From Rhizobium leguminosarum bv. trifolii WSM2297 (GTDB taxonomy: Bacteria > Pseudomonadota > Alphaproteobacteria > Rhizobiales > Rhizobiaceae), in contig NZ_JH719395.1 in assembly GCF_000271845.1 (NCBI RefSeq), forward strand, positions 4,283,186-4,347,185: a stretch of DNA of 64,000 nt, written 5' to 3'. Positions 37,673 to 45,370 of this stretch are shown here, in pieces. How positions within the stretch are numbered: the stretch's first letter is position 1; every line of letters begins with the position of its first letter. The position numbers and the translations under genes are program-made. Under the pieces are notes generated by a model that searched no databases, had not been told where the DNA came from, and worked only from the letters and a program-made list of their open reading frames with translations.

Positions 37673-39589
37673 TCACTCGGCGCCGAACGGTGCCGTGCGC
37701 GGCGGCAGCGCCGCAATGTCCATGTGCTCGGGTGCAAGGCGCTGTTTGGCGCGCTCGGCCATGATTTCGTAGGCCTGCTCCAGATGATCGCAGAAACGTT
37801 CGGCGTCGAAGAGCGGCGCGATATAGCGCTTCTCTTTCAGATGCGCCTTGTATTCGGCGATCCGCCCGGGGTTCTCCGCCAGCTCGACGGCCATATCCTC
37901 ATAGGCCTGGAGGTCGCTTGCGACGAGGTCGGGCAGGTCGATCGCCCTGAGCAGGCTCTCGCTGACGCGTGAGGCGAAGTTGGTGCCCTTGACGGTGAGG
38001 ACCGGCAGACCGCCCCAGAGCTGCTCGGAGGTGGTTGTGTGGCCGTTGACGGGGAAGGTATCGATGCCGAGGTCGGCCGCCTGCTGACGGTCGATATGTT
38101 GTTCGTAGGGCGCGCGTGGGCAGAATATGATCCGCTTGGGCGAAATGCCCGCCGTCTGGAACTGCTTCAACAGGTTCGCCTGGTTGCGCGGCGTGTTCGC
38201 CATCAGCCAGAGCACGCTGGTCGGCGCCCGCTTGAGAATGCGGCACCAGCTGTCGATCGTCTCCGGCGTGATCTTGCGGTTGCCGTTGAACGAGGCGAAG
38301 ATGAAGGCCTCTTCCGGCAGGCCGAGCTGCTCGCGGGTGACGGGGCGCGGCTTCGGGCGATGCATCGGGTCGTTCGGCTGATAACTCTCCGGAAGCCGGC
38401 AGAATTTCTCATGGTAGAAGGGCTTGGCCACCTCGGGCAATACCGAGTGGTCGCCGATGACGTAGTCGAGATCGATATTGACCGTGCTGCCGGGGAAACC
38501 GAGCCAGCCGACGTGTACGGGTGCCAGCGGCAGGTTGAAGGCTGTCGCGCGACTGCCGGAGGTATGGCCCTTCAGGTCGACCATGATGTCGATATTATGC
38601 TCGCGCACGACTGCCAGCACCGCCTGGTCGGAGAAGCCGTGAATGTCGACGATCCGGCCCCAGCGGCTGCGGTCGGTAACGTTGTGCTTCAGGTATTCCG
38701 GGCCGGTATGGCAGAACAGCGTCACCTCGAAGCGGTCCTTGTCGTGCAGTTCCAGGATGCGCTGCAGCAGCTTCATCGTCGCATGACGATCCCAGAAGTC
38801 CGACGACATGTAGCCGATCCGGATCTTGTCCGTCCATGTGTGCGGCTGGTTGCGGCGCAATGCCACCCGTTCCTGGTTGAGAGGCGTGGTGCCGATCGTG
38901 GCAAAGCGGTTGAAATCCTCGTTGCCGCACCAGTGCAGATGATAAAAGGGGTTGTCCTTGCGCAGGATCTCGACATCGCCCTTTGCGAGTGCAGCATCGA
39001 TCACCGCCTGATGTTTGCTGGCCTCTTCGAACTCATTGAATTCGCGGGCGAAAACCAGATGCAGGAAGCGGAATGCGAGATTGCCTGGAAAGCGCTTGAA
39101 GAGGTTGCGCGAGAGGCTCTGATTGGTTGCGTCGTTCAGATCGTCGCTCAGCAGCAGGGCTGCCAGGCGCATGTGATCGGGATTGGCACTCTGTGACAGC
39201 ACCGTCTTGAACGGGCGAATGATATCCCGCTGCTGGCGCTTCAGATAGATTGCGGTGATGATGAAGGCGAGTTCGGCGTCGTCCTGTGCCCTGGCGAGGT
39301 TTCGCATGGCAATCAGCAGAGCATCATCCTCGTTGCCGATCTCATAATGCAGCTTGGCGGCCTGTTTCTGGTACTCGTAGGCATTCGGTCCTTCGCAGTT
39401 GCCGGCCAGGCCATAGGCTTTCGCGGCATCGGCCTTGAAGCCGAGCTGCACGAGGTTCTTGGCCAGCAGCGCGTAGGTCTTGGCGTCCTGCTGGATATCC
39501 ATGAGCTGGTTGAGCGTCGCCAAGGACTGTGTGTAGCGGCCCGCCTGGTAATCTTTGGATGCCGCAGAGAACGAAACTTTGCTGTTCAA
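37673..39589 (-). CDS. TPR protein with SPINDLY-type O-GlcNAc transferase domain (GT41)
   Basis: A 638-residue cytosolic protein. The first 250 residues are helical with TPR-like repeats (ALLAKNLVQLGFKADAAKAY; LHYEIGNEDDALLIAMRNLA). The rest is a GT41 catalytic domain: KIRIGYMSSDFWDRHATMKL, then DLKGHTSGSRATAF, APVHVGWLGFPGST, CPRAPYEQHI and FPVNGHTTTSEQLWGGLPVL. GT41 enzymes transfer GlcNAc or another sugar from a nucleotide donor to Ser/Thr. No in-frame ATG fits; TTG 39589 has GGAG 7 bases upstream. It lies back to back with flaA, so flagellin is the obvious candidate substrate, by inference. Confidence 0.88.
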   Translation of the reverse strand: MNSKVSFSAASKDYQAGRYTQSLATLNQLMDIQQDAKTYALLAKNLVQLGFKADAAKAYGLAGNCEGPNAYEYQKQAAKLHYEIGNEDDALLIAMRNLARAQDDAELAFIITAIYLKRQQRDIIRPFKTVLSQSANPDHMRLAALLLSDDLNDATNQSLSRNLFKRFPGNLAFRFLHLVFAREFNEFEEASKHQAVIDAALAKGDVEILRKDNPFYHLHWCGNEDFNRFATIGTTPLNQERVALRRNQPHTWTDKIRIGYMSSDFWDRHATMKLLQRILELHDKDRFEVTLFCHTGPEYLKHNVTDRSRWGRIVDIHGFSDQAVLAVVREHNIDIMVDLKGHTSGSRATAFNLPLAPVHVGWLGFPGSTVNIDLDYVIGDHSVLPEVAKPFYHEKFCRLPESYQPNDPMHRPKPRPVTREQLGLPEEAFIFASFNGNRKITPETIDSWCRILKRAPTSVLWLMANTPRNQANLLKQFQTAGISPKRIIFCPRAPYEQHIDRQQAADLGIDTFPVNGHTTTSEQLWGGLPVLTVKGTNFASRVSESLLRAIDLPDLVASDLQAYEDMAVELAENPGRIAEYKAHLKEKRYIAPLFDAERFCDHLEQAYEIMAERAKQRLAPEHMDIAALPPRTAPFGAE

Positions 39590-39942
39590 AACCCAACTCC
39601 GTGAAGGAAATGTTCTGGCATGGCTGTCGATCGCCGACACGCGCACGAGCCGTCCTCTCCGAAAACGGATGGATCGATCCGATGATGCTATCCCGGCACC
39701 TGCCACATTGCCATGTGAAGCTTGCTTGAAACCGGTGCGCCTCCCGGAGACGCTTCCGTTCATGAGAGAAAATGGTTTCTTTCCCGGTACGTTAGCATGC
39801 GAAGGAATAGATTCAGCCGGCATTAACTATGCGATGTAAGGAGCCGGCGCGGACCCCCCATTTTTAAGAAGTTGGCAAGCATTGGCTGCGAGATTGCCCT
39901 GGACATGACGGGTTTGGGCCAAGCAAAAAAAGGCGCCGAGTA

Positions 39943-39990
39943 GCATGAAGCTGGTCCGTCATCGCCGGTATTATAGTCCGGTATGTCCTC
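39943..39990 (+). promoter_or_regulatory. flaA leader element (GCATGA and CCGG pair)
   Basis: GCATGAAGCTGGTCC starts at 39943; GCCGG (39964-39968) and TCCGG (39977-39981) follow. TGTCCTC at 39984-39990 can pair with GGGGACA at 40011-40017, which contains the ribosome binding site. The same layout is seen before flaB and flaC. Confidence 0.65.
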
Positions 39991-40022
39991 CTTTTTGTAT
40001 CTAGTTTCCAGGGGACAGATTT

Positions 40023-40928
40023 ATGACAAGCATTAACACCAACACTTCCGCACAGGCCGCTCTGCAGACGCTGCGCAACGTCAACCAGAACCTCAACAGC
40101 ACGCAGAACCACGTTTCGTCGGGTTACCGCGTGGAAAAGGCTTCTGACAACGCTGCTTACTGGTCGATCGCAACGACCATGCGTTCGGACAACAAAGCGC
40201 TTTCCGCCGTCTCCGACGCTCTCGGCGTAGGTGCTGCCAAGGTCGACACCGCTTACACCGCCATGGACAGCGCCATCGATGTCGTCGGCGACATCAAGGC
40301 CAAGTTGGTTGCCGCGACTGAAAACGGCGTCGACAAGGCCAAGGTCCAGGAAGAAATCGGTCAGCTGCAGGAACAGCTGAAGAGCATCGCTCAGTCGGCT
40401 TCCTTCAACGGTGAAAACTGGGTCGCCGGTGCTGACGGCACCAAGAGCGTCGTTTCCTCCTTCGTCCGCGATGGCTCCAACGCCGTTTCGGTCACCACGA
40501 CCGACTACGTTCTCGATGACGGCTCTGCAGGCAACGTTCTGTTCGGCATGAGCAACGGCACGGTCGAAACCTCCACGGGTATCCTCGGGACCTCGAACGG
40601 CGCCACCGGTTCTGTCTACTCGATGGACATCACCAACTTCACCGCCGGCCAGATCCAGACGGCTCTGACCAACGTCGAAGCGGCTCTGAAGTCCATGACC
40701 AGCGCCGGCGCTGCTCTCGGCTCGCTCTCCAAGCGTATCGACAGCCAGGACAGCTTCGTGTCCGCTCTCAGCGACTCGATCGACTCCGGTGTCGGCCGTC
40801 TCGTTGACGCCAACATGGAAGAAGAATCGTCCAAGCTCAGCGCCCTGCAGACCCAGCAGCAGCTGGCGATCCAGTCGCTGTCGATCGCGAACTCCTCTTC
40901 GCAGAACATCCTGTCGCTCTTCCGCTAA
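40023..40928 (+). CDS. flaA: Flagellin A
   Basis: A 301-residue flagellin. The conserved ends are MTSINTNTSAQAALQTLRNV and QTQQQLAIQSLSIANSSSQN-ILSLFR; the centre (about 140-200) is variable. In rhizobia FlaA is the main filament subunit and the others are secondary, forming the rigid complex filament. Codons favour GCT and CTG more than neighbouring genes, as expected for very high expression. It has its own leader and terminator. Confidence 0.96.
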   Translation: MTSINTNTSAQAALQTLRNVNQNLNSTQNHVSSGYRVEKASDNAAYWSIATTMRSDNKALSAVSDALGVGAAKVDTAYTAMDSAIDVVGDIKAKLVAATENGVDKAKVQEEIGQLQEQLKSIAQSASFNGENWVAGADGTKSVVSSFVRDGSNAVSVTTTDYVLDDGSAGNVLFGMSNGTVETSTGILGTSNGATGSVYSMDITNFTAGQIQTALTNVEAALKSMTSAGAALGSLSKRIDSQDSFVSALSDSIDSGVGRLVDANMEEESSKLSALQTQQQLAIQSLSIANSSSQNILSLFR

Positions 40929-40952
40929 GAGCGGCCGGCAAAGGCTTTCAAG

Positions 40953-40991
40953 TTTCGCGGCCGGGGTCATTCCCGGCCGCGAAATGTTTTA
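40953..40991 (+). terminator. Intrinsic terminator after flaA
   Basis: TTTCGCGGCCGGG (40953-40965) pairs perfectly with CCCGGCCGCGAAA (40972-40984) across 6 bases; TGTTTT follows. Confidence 0.88.
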
Positions 40992-41130
40992 ACATAAGGT
41001 TAATGAAAATCCTTCTAAGTGTCAGATATTTTTACGTTATTTCCATTTGGAATTTAGCTTTCCTTAACCATCTTGCTGTCTTCTAGGCCCATCGAAACGG
41101 CGAGTTAACCTTAACGAGAATGGTTAACAG

Positions 41131-41178
41131 GCATGATGCTGATCGCTGTGGGCCGGCCGAAAATCCGGAATGTCCCTT
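41131..41178 (+). promoter_or_regulatory. flaB leader element
   Basis: GGTTAACAGGCATGATGCTG ends in this block; GCATGA starts at 41131. GCCGG (41152-41156) and TCCGG (41164-41168) follow, then TGTCCCTT (41171-41178), which pairs with AAGGGGCA at 41195-41202 over the ribosome binding site. The gap 40992-41210 is AT-rich with repeated TTAACC motifs and no gene. Confidence 0.65.
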
Positions 41179-41210
41179 CTTAAAATCTGCCAACAAGGGG
41201 CAAACAAACT

Positions 41211-42119
41211 ATGACGAGCATCAACACCAATAATGCTGCAATGGCAGCTCTCCAGACTCTCCGTGGCATCAACCAGGGTCTCCAGACGACCCAGGCTCAC
41301 GTTTCGTCCGGTTATCGCGTCGGCCAGGCTTCCGACAATGCTGCTTACTGGTCGATCGCAACGACCATGCGTTCGGACAACAAGGCGCTTTCCGCCGTCT
41401 CCGACGCTCTCGGCCTCGGCGCCGCCAAGGTCGACACCGCTTACTCCGCCATGGACAGCGCCATCGATGTCGTCGGCGACATCAAGGCCAAGCTGGTTGC
41501 CGCCACTGAAAATGGCGTCGACAAGGCCAAGGTCCAGGAAGAAATCAGCCAGCTGCAGCAGCAGCTCCTGAGCGTCGCTCAGTCGGCTTCCTTCTCCGGC
41601 GAAAACTGGGTTGCAGGCGCTGACGGCACCAAGAACGTCGTTGCCTCCTTCGTCCGTGATGGCTCCAACGCTGTTTCGGTCGTGATGACCGACTACGTTC
41701 TCGACGACGGCTCTGCAGGCAACGTTCTGTTCGGCATGAGCGGCGGCGCGGTTGAAACCTCCACGGGTATCCTCGGTACGTCGAACGGTGCCACCGGTTC
41801 TGTCTACGCCATGGACATCACCACCTTCACCCTCGGCCAGATCCAGACGGCTCTGACCAACGTCGAAGCGGCTCTGAAGTCCATGACCAGCGCCGGCGCT
41901 GCTCTCGGCTCGATCTCCAAGCGCATCGAACTGCAGGAAAACTTCGTCTCCGCTCTCAGCGACTCGATCGACTCCGGTGTTGGCCGTCTCGTCGACGCCG
42001 ACATGGAAGAAGAATCCTCCAAGCTCAGCGCTCTGCAGACCCAGCAGCAGCTGGCTGTCCAGTCGCTGTCGATCGCGAACTCTTCTTCGCAGACCATCCT
42101 CACGCTGTTCCGCGGCTAA
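41211..42119 (+). CDS. flaB: Flagellin B
   Basis: A 302-residue flagellin very close to FlaA; differences are concentrated near the N-terminus (NNAAMAALQTLRGINQGLQT) and around residues 150-205. A stretch of about 78 bases (41834-41911) is identical to flaA 40647-40724, suggesting recent gene conversion or very strong constraint. It carries its own leader and terminator. Confidence 0.96.
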   Translation: MTSINTNNAAMAALQTLRGINQGLQTTQAHVSSGYRVGQASDNAAYWSIATTMRSDNKALSAVSDALGLGAAKVDTAYSAMDSAIDVVGDIKAKLVAATENGVDKAKVQEEISQLQQQLLSVAQSASFSGENWVAGADGTKNVVASFVRDGSNAVSVVMTDYVLDDGSAGNVLFGMSGGAVETSTGILGTSNGATGSVYAMDITTFTLGQIQTALTNVEAALKSMTSAGAALGSISKRIELQENFVSALSDSIDSGVGRLVDADMEEESSKLSALQTQQQLAVQSLSIANSSSQTILTLFRG

Positions 42120-42170
42120 TAATCCGCAGACATATCGGCCCGCCGGTCGCCGGCGGGCACCTCGGAAACG

Positions 42171-42200
42171 AGCCGCGCTTCAATGGAGCGCGGCTTTTTT
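42171..42200 (+). terminator. Intrinsic terminator after flaB
   Basis: AGCCGCGCT (42171-42179) pairs with AGCGCGGCT (42187-42195), followed by a T-run to 42200. A second perfect hairpin, GCCCGCCGG-TCG-CCGGCGGGC, lies just before it (42138-42158). Confidence 0.9.
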
Positions 42201-42288
42201 AATGTCTGTTAACGGTTGATTAACCATAATGCTGTTTTCTCAACTCAACGAGACGGCGGGTTAACCAAATTTAAGAATCGGTTAACAG

Positions 42289-42334
42289 GCATGAGGCTGG
42301 TCCCCGTTCCCGGTAGCTTTCCGGAATGTCCCTT
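42289..42334 (+). promoter_or_regulatory. flaC leader element
   Basis: GGTTAACAGGCATGA, identical to the flaB upstream block, with GCATGA at 42289. CCGG (42310-42313) and TCCGG (42320-42324) follow, then TGTCCCTT (42327-42334), which pairs with AAGGGGCA (42351-42358). Confidence 0.65.
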
Positions 42335-42366
42335 TTTATCAACTGCCGACAAGGGGCAATCATTTC

Positions 42367-43278
42367 ATGACCAGCATTTTGACGAACGTTGCGGCGATGG
42401 CCGCTCTTCAGACACTCCGCGGAATCAATGACGGCCTTGAGGCGACGCAGAACCGCGTATCGTCGGGTTACCGCGTCGAGAAAGCGTCCGACAACGCCGC
42501 CTACTGGTCGATCGCAACGACCATGCGTTCGGATAACAAGGCGCTCTCCGCCGTTTCCGACGCTCTGGGCCTCGGCGCCGCCAAGGTCGACACCGCTTAC
42601 TCCGCCATGGACAGCGCGATCGACGTCATCAGCGAAATCAAGGCGAAGATCGTCGCCGCGACCGAAAAGGGCGTCGACAAGACCAAGGTCCAGGAAGAAA
42701 TCGGCCAGCTGCAGCAGCAGCTGCTCAGCATCGCGCAATCGGCTTCCTTCTCCGGCGAAAACTGGGTCGCCGGCGCTGACGGCACCAAGAGCGTGGTTTC
42801 CACCTTCGTGCGTGACGGCAACGGCAATGTCTCGGTCAAGACGACGGACTACATCCTGAACTCGAGCTCCACGGGCAACGTCCTCTTCGGCATGGACTCG
42901 GTCGGCTCGATCGAGACGAGCTCCGGCATTATCGGCACATCATACGGTACGATCGGTTCGATCTACTCGATGGACATCAGCAGCTTCGGGTCGGTCGAGA
43001 TCTCCATGGCCCTGACGTCGATCGAGGCCGGCTTGGACGCGATGACCAAGGCTGCATCGCAGCTCGGCTCGATTTCCACGCGCATCGAACTGCAGGAAAA
43101 TTTCGTCGGCGCGCTCAGCGACTCGATCGACTCGGGCGTTGGCCGCCTCGTCGATGCCGACATGGAGGAAGAATCGAGTAAGCTGACTGCGTTGCAAACG
43201 CAGCAACAGCTGGCGATCCAGTCGCTGTCGATCGCCAACTCCAGCGCTCAGAACATCCTCACGCTGTTCCGCAGCTAA
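42367..43278 (+). CDS. flaC: Flagellin C
   Basis: A 303-residue flagellin; third in the row. It shares the N-terminal 140 residues with FlaA and FlaB but its variable region (STGNVLFGMDSVGSIETSSG and SSFGSVEISMALTSIEAGLD) is distinct. By the R. leguminosarum naming it is flaC; in Sinorhizobium meliloti the third gene is called flaD. It has its own leader and terminator. Confidence 0.93.
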   Translation: MTSILTNVAAMAALQTLRGINDGLEATQNRVSSGYRVEKASDNAAYWSIATTMRSDNKALSAVSDALGLGAAKVDTAYSAMDSAIDVISEIKAKIVAATEKGVDKTKVQEEIGQLQQQLLSIAQSASFSGENWVAGADGTKSVVSTFVRDGNGNVSVKTTDYILNSSSTGNVLFGMDSVGSIETSSGIIGTSYGTIGSIYSMDISSFGSVEISMALTSIEAGLDAMTKAASQLGSISTRIELQENFVGALSDSIDSGVGRLVDADMEEESSKLTALQTQQQLAIQSLSIANSSAQNILTLFRS

Positions 43279-43339
43279 ACCAGGCGCTGAAGCTGGACCG
43301 AATCTTGCGCCTTCGTCCGGCAGCAGGCAAAAAAACTAC

Positions 43340-43372
43340 GAACCGCGCCCGAAACGGCGCGGTTCTTTCTTT
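43340..43372 (+). terminator. Intrinsic terminator after flaC
   Basis: GAACCGCGCC (43340-43349) pairs perfectly with GGCGCGGTTC (43356-43365) across 6 bases; TTTCTTTC follows. Confidence 0.88.
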
Positions 43373-43488
43373 CATATCAATGGCTTGGCTTCCGTGGCGA
43401 TCGATCCGGCGCGTCCAGTGCTGCGCTCTTGCCCAACAGGTTGATATCGAGTTACCTTAACTTTCAGTTGATTTGCTTTTGCGACACG

Positions 43489-43550
43489 CCGGTAGAAACG
43501 CTACCGGAGGCATGACGCCACGTCAGTCGCCGCCGGCATTCCGGCCTGCC
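43489..43550 (+). promoter_or_regulatory. flaD leader element with an extra inverted repeat
   Basis: CCGGTAG-AAACG-CTACCGG (43489-43507) is a perfect 7-bp inverted repeat not seen at the other flagellins. It runs directly into GCATGACGCC (43510), then CCGG (43533-43536) and CCGG (43541-43544). The helix over the ribosome binding site found in flaA-C is missing here. Confidence 0.5.
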
Positions 43551-43577
43551 CCTTGACCTTAATCCGAGACCCTGTCG

Positions 43578-44540
43578 ATGACCGTTAAGATTACCAGCGC
43601 GGCCGCGGTGAATGCGCTTGCGGTGCTGCGCAGCATCAACAAAGAAGCCAGCCAGACCCAGCAGCAAGTTTCCTCGGGCTACCGTATCGAGACGGCCGCC
43701 GACGATGCGTCCTACTGGTCGGTCGCGACCGTCATGCGTTCGGACAGCACCAATCTCGGGACGATCGGGGATGCGCTCGGTCTCGGAGCTGCCAAGGTGG
43801 ACGCGACCTACACGGCGATGAATTCGGCGATCGATCTTATGGGCCAGATTCGCGCCAAGCTGGTTGCGGCAAGAGAGCCGGGCACCGACAAGGACAAGAT
43901 CAATGCCGAGATCAGCGAATACAAGCAGCAGCTGCAGACAATCGTCGAATCGACTTCGTTTGCGGGTGAGAACTGGCTGCTAAACGGAAATACCACCGCG
44001 CCCCCGACATGGTCGGTCATCTCCAGCTTCGTGCGCGCTCCGACCGGCGAATATCAGGCCCGGACCATCGATTTCCCGTCGTCGCAGACCATCCTCGTCG
44101 ACAAGAACAATGCCAGCGGCGGCCTGTTCACCAAGGCGGTCGATGCCAATGCGATCAACAACAGCGGCGCGACGGCGCGCAACTACTACCTGCTGAACGC
44201 CAACTCGACGACACCGGCGGCAGGAACGGAAATTGCCATCGGCAAGAATACGACCGATGCGCAACTGACCGACATGCTTGATGTGACCGACTCGCTGCTT
44301 GCCTCGCTGACGACGACAGCCGCATCCATCGGCGTGATGAAGACGCGCATCGACGATCAGATAGACTATACGGCCGATCTCTCCGATTCGATCGACAAGA
44401 GCGTCGGTGCGCTCGTCGATACCGATATGGACGAGGCTTCGATCCGGCAGAAGGCGATCGAAACCCAGAAGCAGATGGCCGTTGAAGCAATCTCGATCCT
44501 CAACACGGCTTCAAGCAAGATTCTGATCCTGCTGGAATAA
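43578..44540 (+). CDS. flaD: Divergent flagellin D
   Basis: A 320-residue flagellin, the least similar of the four. It starts MTVKITSAAAVNALAVLRSI, keeps the QQVSSGYRIETAADDASYWS region and ends STASSKILILLE-like (ILNTASSKILILLE). The centre carries a longer, Thr/Asn-rich variable domain (about 140-235). It corresponds to flaD in R. leguminosarum and flaC in Sinorhizobium meliloti naming. No good purine ribosome binding site precedes the ATG at 43578. No clear terminator follows. Confidence 0.93.
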   Translation: MTVKITSAAAVNALAVLRSINKEASQTQQQVSSGYRIETAADDASYWSVATVMRSDSTNLGTIGDALGLGAAKVDATYTAMNSAIDLMGQIRAKLVAAREPGTDKDKINAEISEYKQQLQTIVESTSFAGENWLLNGNTTAPPTWSVISSFVRAPTGEYQARTIDFPSSQTILVDKNNASGGLFTKAVDANAINNSGATARNYYLLNANSTTPAAGTEIAIGKNTTDAQLTDMLDVTDSLLASLTTTAASIGVMKTRIDDQIDYTADLSDSIDKSVGALVDTDMDEASIRQKAIETQKQMAVEAISILNTASSKILILLE

Positions 44541-44576
44541 AGGTGGGCGCGATCGCGGATGGCGGCGTCATTCATC

Positions 44577-44602
44577 CTCGCGCAAGTTTGACTTCCTAGT
44601 TT
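44577..44602 (+). promoter_or_regulatory. CGCAAG-N9-CTA box before the fliH-like/motB unit
   Basis: CTCGCGCAAG, then 9 bases, then CTAGTTT. It lies about 155 bp before the ATG at 44741. Confidence 0.55.
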
Positions 44603-44740
44603 CCGGCATGAAGGCATCGTCCGAAATTCGTGCCGGCGCAAGGTGAAGCCCTTGCCCGTTCGAAGCGACATGCCGGTGCGCAAGTCGTTTTGAGCGGGGG
44701 TGGATATGCTGCATGCCTCCCGAATGCTGGATGGTTTTTT

Positions 44741-45370
44741 ATGAGCATTACGCTTTCCCGGTATTTGAAGGATTTCGGTGAACCGGAACCGTCAGCGCCG
44801 ATCATCGAGATGGACGATTTCGGCGGCGACGGTTTTCCCGAAATGCCGAGCGAACCGGCGATCGACGTCGAGGCGGAGCGCCGCGATGCCTATGCGGAAG
44901 GTCATGCCGCAGCGACCGCGGATTTGACCGAGAAATACGAACGCGAGGCGCAGACGCTGGCCGAGATTCACGCGCGGGAGCTCGAGGAGCTGAAGCTTCG
45001 CTACGAAGTTGAGGCGGCAGCGATCATTGCCTCCCGCGTCCGCGATATCGCCGAAGAGGTCGCGCAGCTGGTGAGTGCCGGCGCCGCTATCGCCATTGCG
45101 CCCGTGATGACCGAAGCACTTGCCGCCAAGGCCGCCGAAAGCCTCGCCGTCCTGCTGCGCGACGCGATCCTCGAGGGTGCAGCCGGACCGATCGTCGTGC
45201 GCGGACCGACCCGGCTTTTCGATCTATTGAAGGCCGAACTCGGTGAACATGCCGGCGCGGTTCGACACTTTGAGACTGACGATATCGATCTTGCCGTCGA
45301 AATCGGCGAATCCGTCATCGTTACCCGTATGTCCGCCTGGGCAGCCAGCTTGAAGAAAGTTCTCGAATGA
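44741..45370 (+). CDS. FliH-like flagellar protein (candidate export ATPase regulator)
   Basis: A 209-residue acidic protein directly before motB, overlapping it by 4 bp. Residues 45-110 are a long charged helix (RRDAYAEGHAAATADLTEKY, EREAQTLAEIHARELEEL) like the FliH stalk, and the C-terminal domain (GPIVVRGPTRLFDLLKAELG; DDIDLAVEIGESVIVTRMSA) resembles the FliH/V-ATPase E C-terminus. FliH holds FliI at the export gate. No other FliH is visible. A gene in this place (orf38) is known upstream of motB in Sinorhizobium meliloti without a clear function. ATG 44741 was chosen where the conserved-looking sequence begins; its ribosome binding site is weak. Confidence 0.7.
   Translation: MSITLSRYLKDFGEPEPSAPIIEMDDFGGDGFPEMPSEPAIDVEAERRDAYAEGHAAATADLTEKYEREAQTLAEIHARELEELKLRYEVEAAAIIASRVRDIAEEVAQLVSAGAAIAIAPVMTEALAAKAAESLAVLLRDAILEGAAGPIVVRGPTRLFDLLKAELGEHAGAVRHFETDDIDLAVEIGESVIVTRMSAWAASLKKVLE

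Noticed and set aside
43578..44540. flaD considered as a pseudogene or horizontally acquired flagellin
   Set aside because: The frame is intact, both flagellin ends are conserved and base composition matches the neighbours; divergence of the centre is normal.
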